From Variovorax sp. KK3 (GTDB lineage Bacteria; Pseudomonadota; Gammaproteobacteria; Burkholderiales; Burkholderiaceae_C), in assembly GCF_001984055.1 (NCBI RefSeq), contig NZ_LYVO01000072.1, positions 1 through 39,936 of the forward strand: a stretch of 39,936 nucleotides of DNA. Reading direction: 5' to 3'. Both the position numbers and the translations under genes were made by a program. Within the stretch, counting starts at the first letter, position 1. Every line of letters begins with the position of its first letter. The notes beneath the pieces are model-generated. The model saw only the letters and a program-made list of their open reading frames with translations, was not told the DNA's origin and searched no databases. Below, piece after piece: positions 31,140 through 39,421 of this stretch.

Positions 31140-31535
31140 TCAGTCAGGCACAACCGCCGTGACCTCGATCTCGACCTTGGCACGTGCCTCCACCAGCGCA
31201 GCCACCTGCACGCAAGTCATCGCCGGAAAATTGCGACCCATCGCGTCTCGATAGACCGGGCCCAGTTCGCTCAGGCGCCGGTTGTATTCATCTCGATCGG
31301 TCACATACCAGGTCATCCGCACCATGTGTTCCGGTCCGGCGCCGCCTTCGCGCAGGATCTCCACGATGTTGCGCAGGGCTTGGCCGGTCTGTTCTATGAA
31401 ATCGTCGGAGACGAATTGCTGCTGCGCATCCCAGCCCACCTGGCCGCCGACGAAGAGCATCGTGCCGCGCGCGGCGACGCCGTTGGCGTAGCCCTTGGGA
31501 GGTGCCCAGCCGGGCGGTTGCAGGAGTTTGTTCAT
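31140..31535 (-). CDS. RidA/YjgF-family protein of the aminobenzoate operon
   Basis: 131 residues with the Rid fold (TMLFVGGQVGWDAQ, QTGQALRNIVEILREGGAGP, MVRMTWYVTDRDEYNRRLSE). Active Rid deaminases carry an Arg in P-A-R-[ST]-x-V; here the motif reads F-P-A-M-T-C-V, so this Arg is Met, while the C-terminal VEIEVTAVV is kept. The family hydrolyses enamines or imines, and 2-aminomuconate deaminase of aromatic-amine breakdown is a relative. It is the last gene of the operon, its start overlapping the ligase stop by four bases (ATGA). A role on the enamine-type CoA intermediate fits the context, but the Met raises doubt about classical deaminase activity. Confidence 0.85.
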   Translation of the reverse strand: MNKLLQPPGWAPPKGYANGVAARGTMLFVGGQVGWDAQQQFVSDDFIEQTGQALRNIVEILREGGAGPEHMVRMTWYVTDRDEYNRRLSELGPVYRDAMGRNFPAMTCVQVAALVEARAKVEIEVTAVVPD

Positions 31536-33148
31536 GGTGTGTCTTGCCTCAGTTTGAATCGTTGGAGCTTGCCGGTCTCGGTGCGCGGCAGGCCGGCGAC
31601 GAACTCGATCTCGCGTGGGTACTTGAAGGGAGCGATGGTGGCTTTGACGTGGTCTTGCAGTGTCTTGACCAACGCTGCGTCACCGGCATGGCCGGGCTTG
31701 AGCACGCAGAAGGCCTTGACGATCATTCCGCGTTCCGCGTCGGGCTTTCCGATCACGCCGCATTCGGCCACGGCCGGATGCTGGAGCAACGCATCCTCCA
31801 CCTCCGGACCGCCCACGTTGTAGCCCGCCGTGATGATCATGTCGTCGGCGCGTGACTGATAGAAAAAGTAGCCATCCTCGTCCTGCACGAAGGCGTCGCC
31901 CGGGTAGTTCCAGCCCTGCTTCACGTAGTTGGCCTGGCGCGGGTCGTCCAGATAGCGACAGCCGACCGGCCCGATCATGGCCAGCTTGCCGACGGTCCCG
32001 CGCGGCACTTCGTTGCCGGCTTCGTCGACCACTTTCGCGGTGAATCCTGGCACGGCTTTGCCGACGGCGCCTCGCCGCACCTCATTCCCTGCTGCCGAGA
32101 TGTAGATGTGAAACACCTCCGTGCCGCCGATCCCGTCCAGCATTTCGATGCCGGTGGCGTCCTTCCACAGCACGCGTGTCGCGTCGGGCAAGGCTTCGCC
32201 GGCGCTCACGCTGATGCGCAGCGTGGGCACGCCCAGGGCCTTGGCGAAGGGCGCCATCTGCCGATAAAAGGTCGGCGCGGTATAGCTGATGGTCGCGCCG
32301 ACCTCGCGGATCGTCTTGACCATGCCTTCCGGCGTGTACGGCGCGTCATTGAAATACACCGAAGCGCCGGCCCACATCGGAAAGATCAGCAGCCCGCCGA
32401 GCCCGAAGGTGAAGGCCAGCGGTGGCGACCCGATCACGATGTCGTCGCTGCGCGCACGCAGCACATGACGCGGCCACGTCTCGCACATCGCCAGCACATC
32501 GCGGTGCGTGGTCACAGGCGCCTTCGGCTTGCCCGTCGTGCCCGATGTGAAGGCCAGCAGGGCGATGTCGTCGGTGGCGGTCGGGCATGCGGCGAACACA
32601 CCGCTCTTCGCGGCGGCCCGCATCTCAAGCGACCCTTCCACCTGCGGCTGGTTGAAGGCAAGCACTGCCGCGAGCACGGGATGAGCCCGCTGCGCAGTCT
32701 GCAATTCATCGAGCAAGCGACCATCGCACAACGCGACCACCGGCTGCGCCTTCTCGATGACGTCGCCCAGTTCCTTGGCGCGCAGCAGCGGCATGGTCGC
32801 GACCGCGATCAAGCCCGCCTTCACCACGGCCAACCAACTGAGGGCCATGCCGATGGAATTGCCGCCGCGCAACAGCACCCGGTTGCCCGGCACCAAGCCG
32901 AGGTCGTCGACCAGTACTTGCGCGATGCGATTGACTTCGACCGCAGCCTCGGCGTAGCTCAAGGTCCGGCTCGGCGAGCGCAGCATCGGCCGATCGGCCC
33001 AGGGCTTGGCTGCGGCCTTGTCGAGCAGTTCCTCCACCAGATTCAGCTGGTCCGGCAGCTGCAGTTCGGGCAGGTCGTAACGAAAGATCGGCAACTGGTC
33101 CGCCGGCGGCAGTCGGTCGTGTACGAAGCGATCGACCTGTGCGCTCAT
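31532..33148 (-). CDS. 2-aminobenzoate (aryl)-CoA ligase
   Basis: 538 residues, an AMP-forming acyl/aryl-CoA synthetase. The ATP-binding motif TSGTTGKPKA is at 201-210, the adenine/substrate region includes DGIGGTEVFHIYIS, and the C-terminal domain has YFFYQSRADDMIITAGYNVGG (given as two parts: SRADDMI, GYNVGG) and the catalytic Lys near 527 in TETGKLQR. It would activate 2-aminobenzoate to its CoA thioester with ATP, the first step of the hybrid pathway; benzoate or another aryl acid is an alternative. The specificity rests mainly on its operon partner, the aminobenzoyl-CoA monooxygenase/reductase. It overlaps both neighbours by four bases (ATGA), so the set is translationally coupled. Confidence 0.88.
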   Translation of the reverse strand: MSAQVDRFVHDRLPPADQLPIFRYDLPELQLPDQLNLVEELLDKAAAKPWADRPMLRSPSRTLSYAEAAVEVNRIAQVLVDDLGLVPGNRVLLRGGNSIGMALSWLAVVKAGLIAVATMPLLRAKELGDVIEKAQPVVALCDGRLLDELQTAQRAHPVLAAVLAFNQPQVEGSLEMRAAAKSGVFAACPTATDDIALLAFTSGTTGKPKAPVTTHRDVLAMCETWPRHVLRARSDDIVIGSPPLAFTFGLGGLLIFPMWAGASVYFNDAPYTPEGMVKTIREVGATISYTAPTFYRQMAPFAKALGVPTLRISVSAGEALPDATRVLWKDATGIEMLDGIGGTEVFHIYISAAGNEVRRGAVGKAVPGFTAKVVDEAGNEVPRGTVGKLAMIGPVGCRYLDDPRQANYVKQGWNYPGDAFVQDEDGYFFYQSRADDMIITAGYNVGGPEVEDALLQHPAVAECGVIGKPDAERGMIVKAFCVLKPGHAGDAALVKTLQDHVKATIAPFKYPREIEFVAGLPRTETGKLQRFKLRQDTP

Positions 33149-34341
33149 GACGCACTCCGCAAGACCGACTTGCCGATGATCAACTGCTGCACTTCCGTCG
33201 CGCCTTCGTAAATGCGCAGCGACCGGATGTCGCGATACAGGCTCTCGACCTTCGTGCCGACCTTCACGCCCAGGCCGCCGTGCATCTGCAGCGCCATGTC
33301 GATGACGCGGCTGGCGTTCTCGGTGGCGCACATCTTGGCCATCGCCGCCGCGGCGGTGATGTCGCCTGCTGGCGGGCCGCCGCGTGCTTCGCTCTCGTCG
33401 CGCATCCATGCCGCGCGGTAGGTCAGCAGCGCCGCGCTGTCGATCAGCGCGGCCATCTCGCCGAGCTTGGCCTGCGTAAGCTGGAAGTCGGCCAGCGTCT
33501 GCCCGAACATGCGGCGTTTGCTCGCATGATGCACCGCCTCGGCCAAGGCGCGGCGCGCCATGCCCAGTGCTGCGCCGGCCACCGATGCGCGAAAGATGTC
33601 CAGCGTCCGCATCGCAAGCTTGAAGCCGCCGTTCAACTCGCCGAGCTGCGCCTCGCGCGGCACGCTGCATCCTTCGAAGCGCAGCGTTGCCAGCGGATGC
33701 GGCGCCATCACGTCGATATGCGCCGAGGTGTCCAGGCCTTGCGCGCTCGCATCGACCACGAAAGCCGTGATGCCCCGCGAGCCGGCATTCGCATCGGTCT
33801 TGGCGAACACGCAATAGAAGTCCGCGATGCCGCCATTGCTGATCCACGTCTTCTCGCCGTCCAGGCGCCAGCCTTGCGGTGTGGCCGTGGCCTGCATCGC
33901 CATCGCGCCCACGTCGGAGCCGGCGTCCGGCTCGGAGAGCGCGAAGGCGGCGATCTTCTCGCCCTTCGACACGGCGCGCAGGTAGTCCTGCTGCTGTGCG
34001 GCGGTGCCGGCCAGCGTGATGGCCCCGCTGCCCAGTCCCTGCATGGCAAACGCGAAATCGGCCAGCGGCGAATGAAAAGCCAGCGTCTCGCGCAGCAGCA
34101 CCAGTGCACGCGAATCCAGCCGCTCGAGCGCGCCACCCGATGCCGCGGGCACGCAGTAACGTAGCCAGCCGCCTTCCCCCAAGCGCTTTACCCAGTCGCG
34201 GCAGGCCGCGCGATCGTCGCGCTCGTCCACCGACTGGGCAGCCGCCCATGGCAACAGCTCGCTCGACAGCGCACGGTGCGCTTCATCGAAGAAAGGCAGC
34301 GCCAGGTGCGCTGTCGAAGGATGCGTCGCGGATGCTGCCAT
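33145..34341 (-). CDS. Acyl-CoA dehydrogenase
   Basis: 398 residues with the three ACAD domains: N-terminal helical, central beta (FALSEPDAGSDVGAMAMQA, KTWISNGGIADFYCV) and C-terminal helical (RRMFGQTLADFQLTQAKLGE, MHGGLGV). The catalytic base is the Glu near residue 379 in RIYEGATEVQ. It oxidises a CoA ester with FAD. The ATG at 34341 is preferred over a GTG at 34356 because GGAG lies nine bases before it and it leaves four bases after the crotonase stop. In the operon it would act on a reduced ring or ring-opened CoA intermediate of aminobenzoate. Confidence 0.92.
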   Translation of the reverse strand: MAASATHPSTAHLALPFFDEAHRALSSELLPWAAAQSVDERDDRAACRDWVKRLGEGGWLRYCVPAASGGALERLDSRALVLLRETLAFHSPLADFAFAMQGLGSGAITLAGTAAQQQDYLRAVSKGEKIAAFALSEPDAGSDVGAMAMQATATPQGWRLDGEKTWISNGGIADFYCVFAKTDANAGSRGITAFVVDASAQGLDTSAHIDVMAPHPLATLRFEGCSVPREAQLGELNGGFKLAMRTLDIFRASVAGAALGMARRALAEAVHHASKRRMFGQTLADFQLTQAKLGEMAALIDSAALLTYRAAWMRDESEARGGPPAGDITAAAAMAKMCATENASRVIDMALQMHGGLGVKVGTKVESLYRDIRSLRIYEGATEVQQLIIGKSVLRSAS

Positions 34342-34345
34342 GTCT

Positions 34346-35200
34346 TCAGTCTCCACCGAACACCGGCTTGCGCTTGGCCGCGAAGGCTTCGAAGGCGCGC
34401 TTGAAGTCGTCGGTCTGCATGCAGATCGCCTGCGCTTGCGCTTCCGATTCGATCGCCTGATCGATGGTCATCGACCACTCCTGCGACAACATGGTCTTGG
34501 TCATGCCATGCGCGAAGCTCGGGCCCTCCGCGAGCTTGCGCGCCACCGCGCTTGCAGCAGGCAGAAGCGCATCGCTCTCGTGCAACGCGTTGAAGAAGCC
34601 CCACGCATGGCCTTCCTGCGCGGTCATGGCGCGCCCCGTGAACAGCAGCTCCGAAGCGCGGCCCTGGCCGATCACGCGCGGCAGCAAAGCGCAGGCACCC
34701 ATGTCGGCGCCGGCCAAGCCGACGCGCGTGAACAAGAAGGCGGTGTTCGTCGCCGCCGTGCCGTAGCGCAGGTCGCAGGCCAAAGCGATCATGGCGCCCG
34801 CGCCGGCGCACACGCCGTCGATCGCACCCACGATGGGCTGCGGGCAGTGGCGCATGGCCTTCACCAGGTCGCCGGTCATGCGGGTGAACTCGAGCAGCTC
34901 CGGCATCCGCATCTTCGTCAGCGGGCCGATGATCTCGTGCACGTCGCCGCCCGAGCAGAAATTGCCACCCGCGCCGTTCACCACGATCGCCTTGACGTCG
35001 CTCGCGAAGTACAGCGCGCGAAAAAGGTCGCGCAGCTCCGCATAGGAGTCGAAGGTCAGCGGGTTCTTGCGCTCGGGCCGGTTCAGGGTCACGGTGCCGA
35101 CGCCGGCTTCGAAGGCCCAGCTGAAGTGCTCGGCCTGGTAGCCGGCCTTCGGCTCGAACTGCGCGCGCATGGGATTGCCTGCGCCGATGTAATGCTTCAT
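34346..35200 (-). CDS. Enoyl-CoA hydratase/isomerase (crotonase) family protein
   Basis: 284 residues with the crotonase fold: VGTVTLNRPERKNPLTF, GAGGNFCSGGDVHEI (oxyanion hole), GVCAGAGAMIALACDLRYG and FLFTRVGLAGADMGACALLP. The two catalytic Glu of true enoyl-CoA hydratase are not evident; an Asp in GADMG may act instead. So it may be a hydrolase or lyase of a ring-derived CoA ester rather than a simple hydratase. An N-terminal extension of about 25 residues precedes the domain. Its start overlaps the MarR stop by four bases and its stop lies four bases before the dehydrogenase start. Confidence 0.88.
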   Translation of the reverse strand: MKHYIGAGNPMRAQFEPKAGYQAEHFSWAFEAGVGTVTLNRPERKNPLTFDSYAELRDLFRALYFASDVKAIVVNGAGGNFCSGGDVHEIIGPLTKMRMPELLEFTRMTGDLVKAMRHCPQPIVGAIDGVCAGAGAMIALACDLRYGTAATNTAFLFTRVGLAGADMGACALLPRVIGQGRASELLFTGRAMTAQEGHAWGFFNALHESDALLPAASAVARKLAEGPSFAHGMTKTMLSQEWSMTIDQAIESEAQAQAICMQTDDFKRAFEAFAAKRKPVFGGD

Positions 35201-35673
35201 ACGGTCTCCGCCAGTTGCTGATGGGAATGCTGCTTGACCTTGCCGAGCAGCTTGTGAAGTTGCGTGATCTCCTTCGCGCTGAGTCCCGCGAAGGCGTCGA
35301 CGATCCAGGCCTCGTGCTGTTGCGCCATCTCGTTGAACAGCCGGCGCCCGCGCGTCGTGAGCCGCACGCGCCAGGCGCGGCGGTCGCCCTCGACGTCGAC
35401 GCGCTCCACCAGCCCTTCGGTCACCAGCTGGTCGGTGATGCCGGTGACGTTGCCGCCGGTGACCATCATGCGACGCGACAGCTCGTTCATCTTCATGCCG
35501 TCGGGTGCACGCTCCAGCTGCGACATCAGGTCGAAGCGAGGCAAGGTGGTGGCGAATTGCTCGCGCAACCCGTTGCGCACCTGCTTCTCGATCAGCTGCG
35601 TGCAGGTCAGGAGACGCAGCCAGAGCCGCAGTTCGTCCGGATGTTCGCTGTGGGCCCGCGCTTCGAGGTCCAT
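35197..35673 (-). CDS. MarR-family transcriptional regulator
   Basis: 158 residues with the MarR winged helix: LPRFDLMSQLERAPDGMKMN, ELSRRMMVTGGNVTGITDQL, and VERVDVEGDRRAWRVRLT wing. It begins one base after the stop of the monooxygenase/reductase gene and overlaps the crotonase start, so it sits inside the operon it probably represses. CoA thioesters or the aromatic acid are typical ligands of such MarR proteins (as for benzoyl-CoA and hydroxycinnamoyl-CoA sensors); the ligand here is inferred. The palindrome at 38043-38066 is the likely operator. Confidence 0.93.
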   Translation of the reverse strand: MDLEARAHSEHPDELRLWLRLLTCTQLIEKQVRNGLREQFATTLPRFDLMSQLERAPDGMKMNELSRRMMVTGGNVTGITDQLVTEGLVERVDVEGDRRAWRVRLTTRGRRLFNEMAQQHEAWIVDAFAGLSAKEITQLHKLLGKVKQHSHQQLAETV

Positions 35674-35674
35674 G

Positions 35675-38038
35675 CTATTGCTCCTCTTCCTGATTGCGGG
35701 GCGCGTTGCTCGCCGCCATGGCGGCAGCCAGCTGCTGCTGCTTGGCGATCTCGCGGTACATCTGGTCGCGGCCGCTCAGGTACTGGCGCGGCCATTCGAT
35801 GTCGCGGCTCTGCAGCTTGGCGGTCTCGTGCAGCGTCCACGCCGGGTCGGCCAGATGCGGACGCGCCACGGCGCACAGGTCGGCGCGGCCGGCCGCGATG
35901 ATGCTGTTGGCCTGGTCGGCGTCGGTGATCGCACCCACCGCGATGGTCGAGATGCCGACCTCGTTGCGGATGCGATCGGCGAACGGCGTCTGGTACATGC
36001 GCCCATACACGGGCTTCGCCGCCCGCGTGGTCTGGCCCGACGACACGTCGATGAAGTCGCAGCCGGCGTCCTTGAAAAAGCGCGCGATCTCGACCGCGTC
36101 GTCGGCCGTGTTGCCGCCCGGCGCCCAGTCGTGCGCGGAGATCCGCACGCTCATCGGCCGCTCGGCCGGCCACGCCTCACGCATGGCGCGGAACACTTCC
36201 AGCGGGTAGCGGCAGCGGTTTTCCAGGCTGCCCGCGTACTCGTCGGTGCGCTGGTTGGTCAGCGGGCTGATGAAGGAGGCCAGCAGGTAGCCATGCGCGC
36301 AGTGCAGTTCGAGCCAGTCGAAACCGGCCTCCGCGGCCCGCCGCGTCGATGCGACGAATTGGTCACGCAGCTCGTCCATGTGCGCGCGGGTCATCGCGGC
36401 CGGCAATTGGTTCTGTTCGCCGTACGCCAATGCGCTCGCCGCCAGCAGCGGCCAGTTGCCTTGGGGCAGCGGCTCGTCCATCTCGTCCCAGCCGAGCTGC
36501 GTCGAGCCCTTCGGCCCGCTGTGGCCCAGCTGCATGCCGATCTTGGCGCTGCTCTGCGCGTGCACGAAATCGACGATGCGCTTGAAGGCGGCCGATTGCT
36601 CGTCGTTGTAGAGCCCCGTGCAGCCGGGCGTGATGCGACCCTCGGGTGTGGGGCTGGTCATCTCGACGAACACGATTGCCGCGCCGCCCAGCGCACGCGC
36701 GCCCAGGTGCACGAGCAGGAAATCCTGCGGCACGCCGTCGACGGCACTGTACGTCGCCATCGGCGACACCATGATGCGGTTCTTGAGCGTGAGCCCGCGC
36801 ACCGTGAGCGGCATCAGCATCGGTGGCAGGGCCTTGCCGCCGGCGAGCCACTGCTCGTAGCCGCCCAGCCAGCGCGTGTCGCGCAGGCGCAGGTTCTCGT
36901 GGCTGATGCGCTGCGACCGCGTCAACAGCGAATACGCGAACTGCTCGATCTCCATGCCCGTGTAGCGCTTCACGTTCTCGAACCACTCGGTCGAGTTGCG
37001 CGCCGCGTTCTGGATCTTGAGCACCTCGACGCCGCGCCGCGCCTCGTAGGCCTCGAGCACCGCGTCGACCTCGCCGCCGCCAGCGAACTCGTTGCACAGG
37101 TCGATCGCATCTTCGAGCGCGAGCTTGGTGCCCGAGCCGATCGAGAAGTGGGCGGTGTGCGCCGCATCGCCCATCAACACCACCGGCACGCTGCGGCCAT
37201 TCACGTCGACCCGATGCGTCCAGTGCTTGCACACCACGCGCGGAAAGCGAATCCAGTTGGCCGAGCCGCGCAGGTGCGTCGCATTGCTGATCAGCGCATT
37301 GCCGCCCAGGTACTTCGCGAACATCTTCTCGCAGAAGGCGATGGCCTCGGGCTGCTCCATCTGGTCCAGCCCGTGCGCCTTCCAGACTTCTTCGGGCGTC
37401 TCGACGATGAAGGTGGAGGTGTCGTTGTCGAATTGGTAAGCGTGCGCCTGAAACCAGCCGTGCTCGGTCTGCTCGAAGGCGAAGGTGAAGGCGTCGAAGG
37501 TCTGGTGCGTGCCGAGCCAGACGAAGCGGCATTGGCGCAAGTCGACGTCGGGCTCGAACACGTCCGCATAGCGCTGGCGGATGCGGCTGTTGAGGCCGTC
37601 GCTGGCGATCACCAGGTCGGCGTCGTACTGCGCGGCAAGGGCCTGGTCGTCCGTCACGTCGGTTTCGAAGACCAGCTTCACGCCCAGCGCCAGGCAGCGC
37701 TCCTGCAGGATGTTGAGCAGCCGCTTGCGACCGATGCCGCAGAAGCCGTGGCCGCCCGAGCGCACCTGGCGGCCCTTGAAGAACACCTGGATGTCGTCCC
37801 AGTGGTGGAATTCGTTGCCGATCAGCGCTGCCGTGTCGGGGTCGGCCGCGCGCAGGTTGTCGAGCGTCTGGTCGCTGAGCACCACGCCCCAGCCGAAGGT
37901 GTCGAAGGGGCGGTTGCGCTCGACCACGGTCACCTCCAACGACGGCTTCCTGGCTTTCATCAGGAGCGCGAAGTAGAGGCCGGCCGGGCCGCCGCCGATG
38001 CACAGGATGCGCCGAAGGTCAGATGCGAAGCTATTCAT
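35675..38038 (-). CDS. 2-aminobenzoyl-CoA monooxygenase/reductase-like two-flavin fusion
   Basis: 787 residues. Residues 1 to about 400 are a flavoprotein monooxygenase (FAD motif GGGPAG at 15-20, DG at 147-148, GDAAHTAHFSIGSG from 290). Residues about 405-760 are an Old Yellow Enzyme-type flavin reductase (NRIMVSPMATYS 420-431, QLGHSG 503-508, HCAHGYLLASFISP and NQRTDEYAGSLENR near 579-610). This fusion is the design of the Azoarcus evansii enzyme that hydroxylates and then reduces 2-aminobenzoyl-CoA, breaking aromaticity without a ring-cleaving dioxygenase. Similar proteins are annotated salicylyl-CoA 5-hydroxylase/oxidoreductase, so salicylyl-CoA is an alternative. It is the first gene of the operon. 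The ATG has no Shine-Dalgarno sequence; transcription may start almost at it. Confidence 0.88.
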   Translation of the reverse strand: MNSFASDLRRILCIGGGPAGLYFALLMKARKPSLEVTVVERNRPFDTFGWGVVLSDQTLDNLRAADPDTAALIGNEFHHWDDIQVFFKGRQVRSGGHGFCGIGRKRLLNILQERCLALGVKLVFETDVTDDQALAAQYDADLVIASDGLNSRIRQRYADVFEPDVDLRQCRFVWLGTHQTFDAFTFAFEQTEHGWFQAHAYQFDNDTSTFIVETPEEVWKAHGLDQMEQPEAIAFCEKMFAKYLGGNALISNATHLRGSANWIRFPRVVCKHWTHRVDVNGRSVPVVLMGDAAHTAHFSIGSGTKLALEDAIDLCNEFAGGGEVDAVLEAYEARRGVEVLKIQNAARNSTEWFENVKRYTGMEIEQFAYSLLTRSQRISHENLRLRDTRWLGGYEQWLAGGKALPPMLMPLTVRGLTLKNRIMVSPMATYSAVDGVPQDFLLVHLGARALGGAAIVFVEMTSPTPEGRITPGCTGLYNDEQSAAFKRIVDFVHAQSSAKIGMQLGHSGPKGSTQLGWDEMDEPLPQGNWPLLAASALAYGEQNQLPAAMTRAHMDELRDQFVASTRRAAEAGFDWLELHCAHGYLLASFISPLTNQRTDEYAGSLENRCRYPLEVFRAMREAWPAERPMSVRISAHDWAPGGNTADDAVEIARFFKDAGCDFIDVSSGQTTRAAKPVYGRMYQTPFADRIRNEVGISTIAVGAITDADQANSIIAAGRADLCAVARPHLADPAWTLHETAKLQSRDIEWPRQYLSGRDQMYREIAKQQQLAAAMAASNAPRNQEEEQ

Positions 38039-38042
38039 GGAT

Positions 38043-38066
38043 CAATAGTTTAGACCTAAACAATTG
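38043..38066 (-). promoter_or_regulatory. Probable MarR operator of the aminobenzoate operon
   Basis: GTTTAG-GT-CTAAAC is a perfect palindrome, extended on both sides to CAAT...ATTG with a single mismatch per half, 24 bases in all. It lies four bases before the start codon and over the -10 region, where a MarR dimer would block RNA polymerase. Confidence 0.7.
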
Positions 38067-38074
38067 GCTGTCAA
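38047..38074 (-). promoter_or_regulatory. Promoter of the aminobenzoate operon
   Basis: On the minus strand TTGACA (38074-38069) is followed after 16 bases by TAAACT (38052-38047). Transcription would start at about 38040, within a few bases of the ATG at 38038, implying a leaderless mRNA. The -10 box is weak and lies inside the palindrome. Confidence 0.6.
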
Positions 38075-38111
38075 CTCAGGGCAAGCCCGGAGGGGAAATT
38101 CGGGGGGTCGG

Positions 38112-38140
38112 TTGACGACGCTGCGCGCGCTGGCAAAAAT
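38112..38140 (+). promoter_or_regulatory. Possible promoter of the cyclopropane-synthase-like gene
   Basis: TTGACG (38112-38117) and AAAAAT (38135-38140) are 17 bases apart. The -10 box is weak, but the predicted start of transcription falls on the ATG at 38147, consistent with the lack of a Shine-Dalgarno sequence. Confidence 0.45.
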
Positions 38141-38146
38141 CGGTCC

Positions 38147-39409
38147 ATGCCAAGCCTGTTGCCGAAGATCGAGTCGCAGCTGTCATCGCTGCAGGTGCCC
38201 GTCACGCTTCAGCTGCCCGATGGGCGCCAGTTCGGCCGGCCCGGCTCGCGTGTCACCCTGGCGTTCACCGAATGGTCGGCGCTGGCCAAGCTGGCGGCAC
38301 GCCAACTGGGCGCCCTCGGCGAGGCCTACGTCGAAGGCAAGGTGCAGATCCAGGGTGCCATGCGCGACCTGATCGACGTCACGGTCGGCCTGCTGCCGCA
38401 CAACCCGGCCCAGACCACGGACACCTGGTGGTCCCGCCTGCAGCACAGCGCGCGCTCCCGCAGCCTGCATTCGCTGGGCAAGGACGCCGAGCAGATCCAG
38501 TTCCACTACGACGTCTCCGACGACTTCTATGCGCTGTGGCTCGACCCCCGCCGCGTCTACTCATGCGCCTACTTCCGCGACGACTCCATGACGCTGGCGC
38601 AGGCGCAGGAGGCCAAGCTCGACCTGATCTGCCGCAAGCTCATGCTGCAGCCCGGCGATCGCTACCTGGACATCGGCGCCGGCTGGGGCGCGCTGCTGTT
38701 GTGGGCCGCCGAACACTACGGCGTCGACGCCACCGGCATCACGCTGTCGAAGAACCAGCACGCCCACGTCAGCCGGCTGATCGAAGAGAAGGGGCTCGCT
38801 GGCCGGGTGCGCGTGGAGCTGCGCGACTACCGCGAGCTCGACGAGAGCCGGCCCTTCGACAAGATCTCGTCGGTCGGCATGTTCGAGCATGTGGGCAGTG
38901 CCAACATGGGCGCCTATTTCGGCAAGATCAATGCGCTGCTCAAGCCCGGCGGCCTGGTGCTGAACCACGGCATCACCTCGGGGCAGGTCAACTATGCCCA
39001 GCTCGGCGCGGGCTTGGGCGACTTCATCGAGAAGTACATCTTCCCGGGCGGCGAGTTGCTGCACGTCACGCGCATCCTGCGCGAGACCGCCGCGGCCGGC
39101 CTCGAGATGGTCGACACCGAGAACTTGCGGCCGCACTACGCACGCACGTTGTGGCATTGGTCCGACGCGCTGGAGGCGCACTTCGACGATGCGCGCGAGG
39201 TGCTCGAGCGTCATAGTGGCAAGGACAAGGCGGGACGTGTATTGCGCGCCTATCGCCTGTACCTTGCAGGGTCGGCCATGAGCTTCGAGCAGGGCTGGAT
39301 CGCGCTGCACCAGATGCTCGCGACCAAGCTCGACGGAAAGGTCAAGGCACAGCCGCTGCACGGCGCGCAATCGGTGTACCCTTTTGTCCGCGACTACATC
39401 TATAAGTAA
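38147..39409 (+). CDS. Cyclopropane-fatty-acyl-phospholipid synthase family methyltransferase
   Basis: 420 residues. It has the N-terminal domain of CFA synthases (residues 1-110, AYVEGKVQIQGAMRDLIDV), the FHYDVSDDFYALWLDPRRVYSCAYF motif (in two parts) that precedes the SAM domain, the SAM-binding LDIGAGWGALLLWAAEHYG at about 174-190, and MFEHVGSANMGAYF and GGELLHVTRI later, matching active synthases. It would add a methylene bridge to unsaturated acyl chains of membrane phospholipids using SAM. The start codon is leaderless in appearance. It is divergent from the aminobenzoate operon and followed after 12 bases by a DUF1840 gene. Confidence 0.93.
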   Translation: MPSLLPKIESQLSSLQVPVTLQLPDGRQFGRPGSRVTLAFTEWSALAKLAARQLGALGEAYVEGKVQIQGAMRDLIDVTVGLLPHNPAQTTDTWWSRLQHSARSRSLHSLGKDAEQIQFHYDVSDDFYALWLDPRRVYSCAYFRDDSMTLAQAQEAKLDLICRKLMLQPGDRYLDIGAGWGALLLWAAEHYGVDATGITLSKNQHAHVSRLIEEKGLAGRVRVELRDYRELDESRPFDKISSVGMFEHVGSANMGAYFGKINALLKPGGLVLNHGITSGQVNYAQLGAGLGDFIEKYIFPGGELLHVTRILRETAAAGLEMVDTENLRPHYARTLWHWSDALEAHFDDAREVLERHSGKDKAGRVLRAYRLYLAGSAMSFEQGWIALHQMLATKLDGKVKAQPLHGAQSVYPFVRDYIYK

Positions 39410-39421
39410 AGCGAGGCTTCC

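Noticed and set aside
31532..34249. Aryl-CoA ligase extended to 905 residues
   Set aside because: The extension is a shadow of the acyl-CoA dehydrogenase; the ATGA overlap at 33148 is the natural start.
35197..35673. MarR gene as an independent transcription unit
   Set aside because: One base from the upstream stop and overlapping the downstream start, with no promoter between them.
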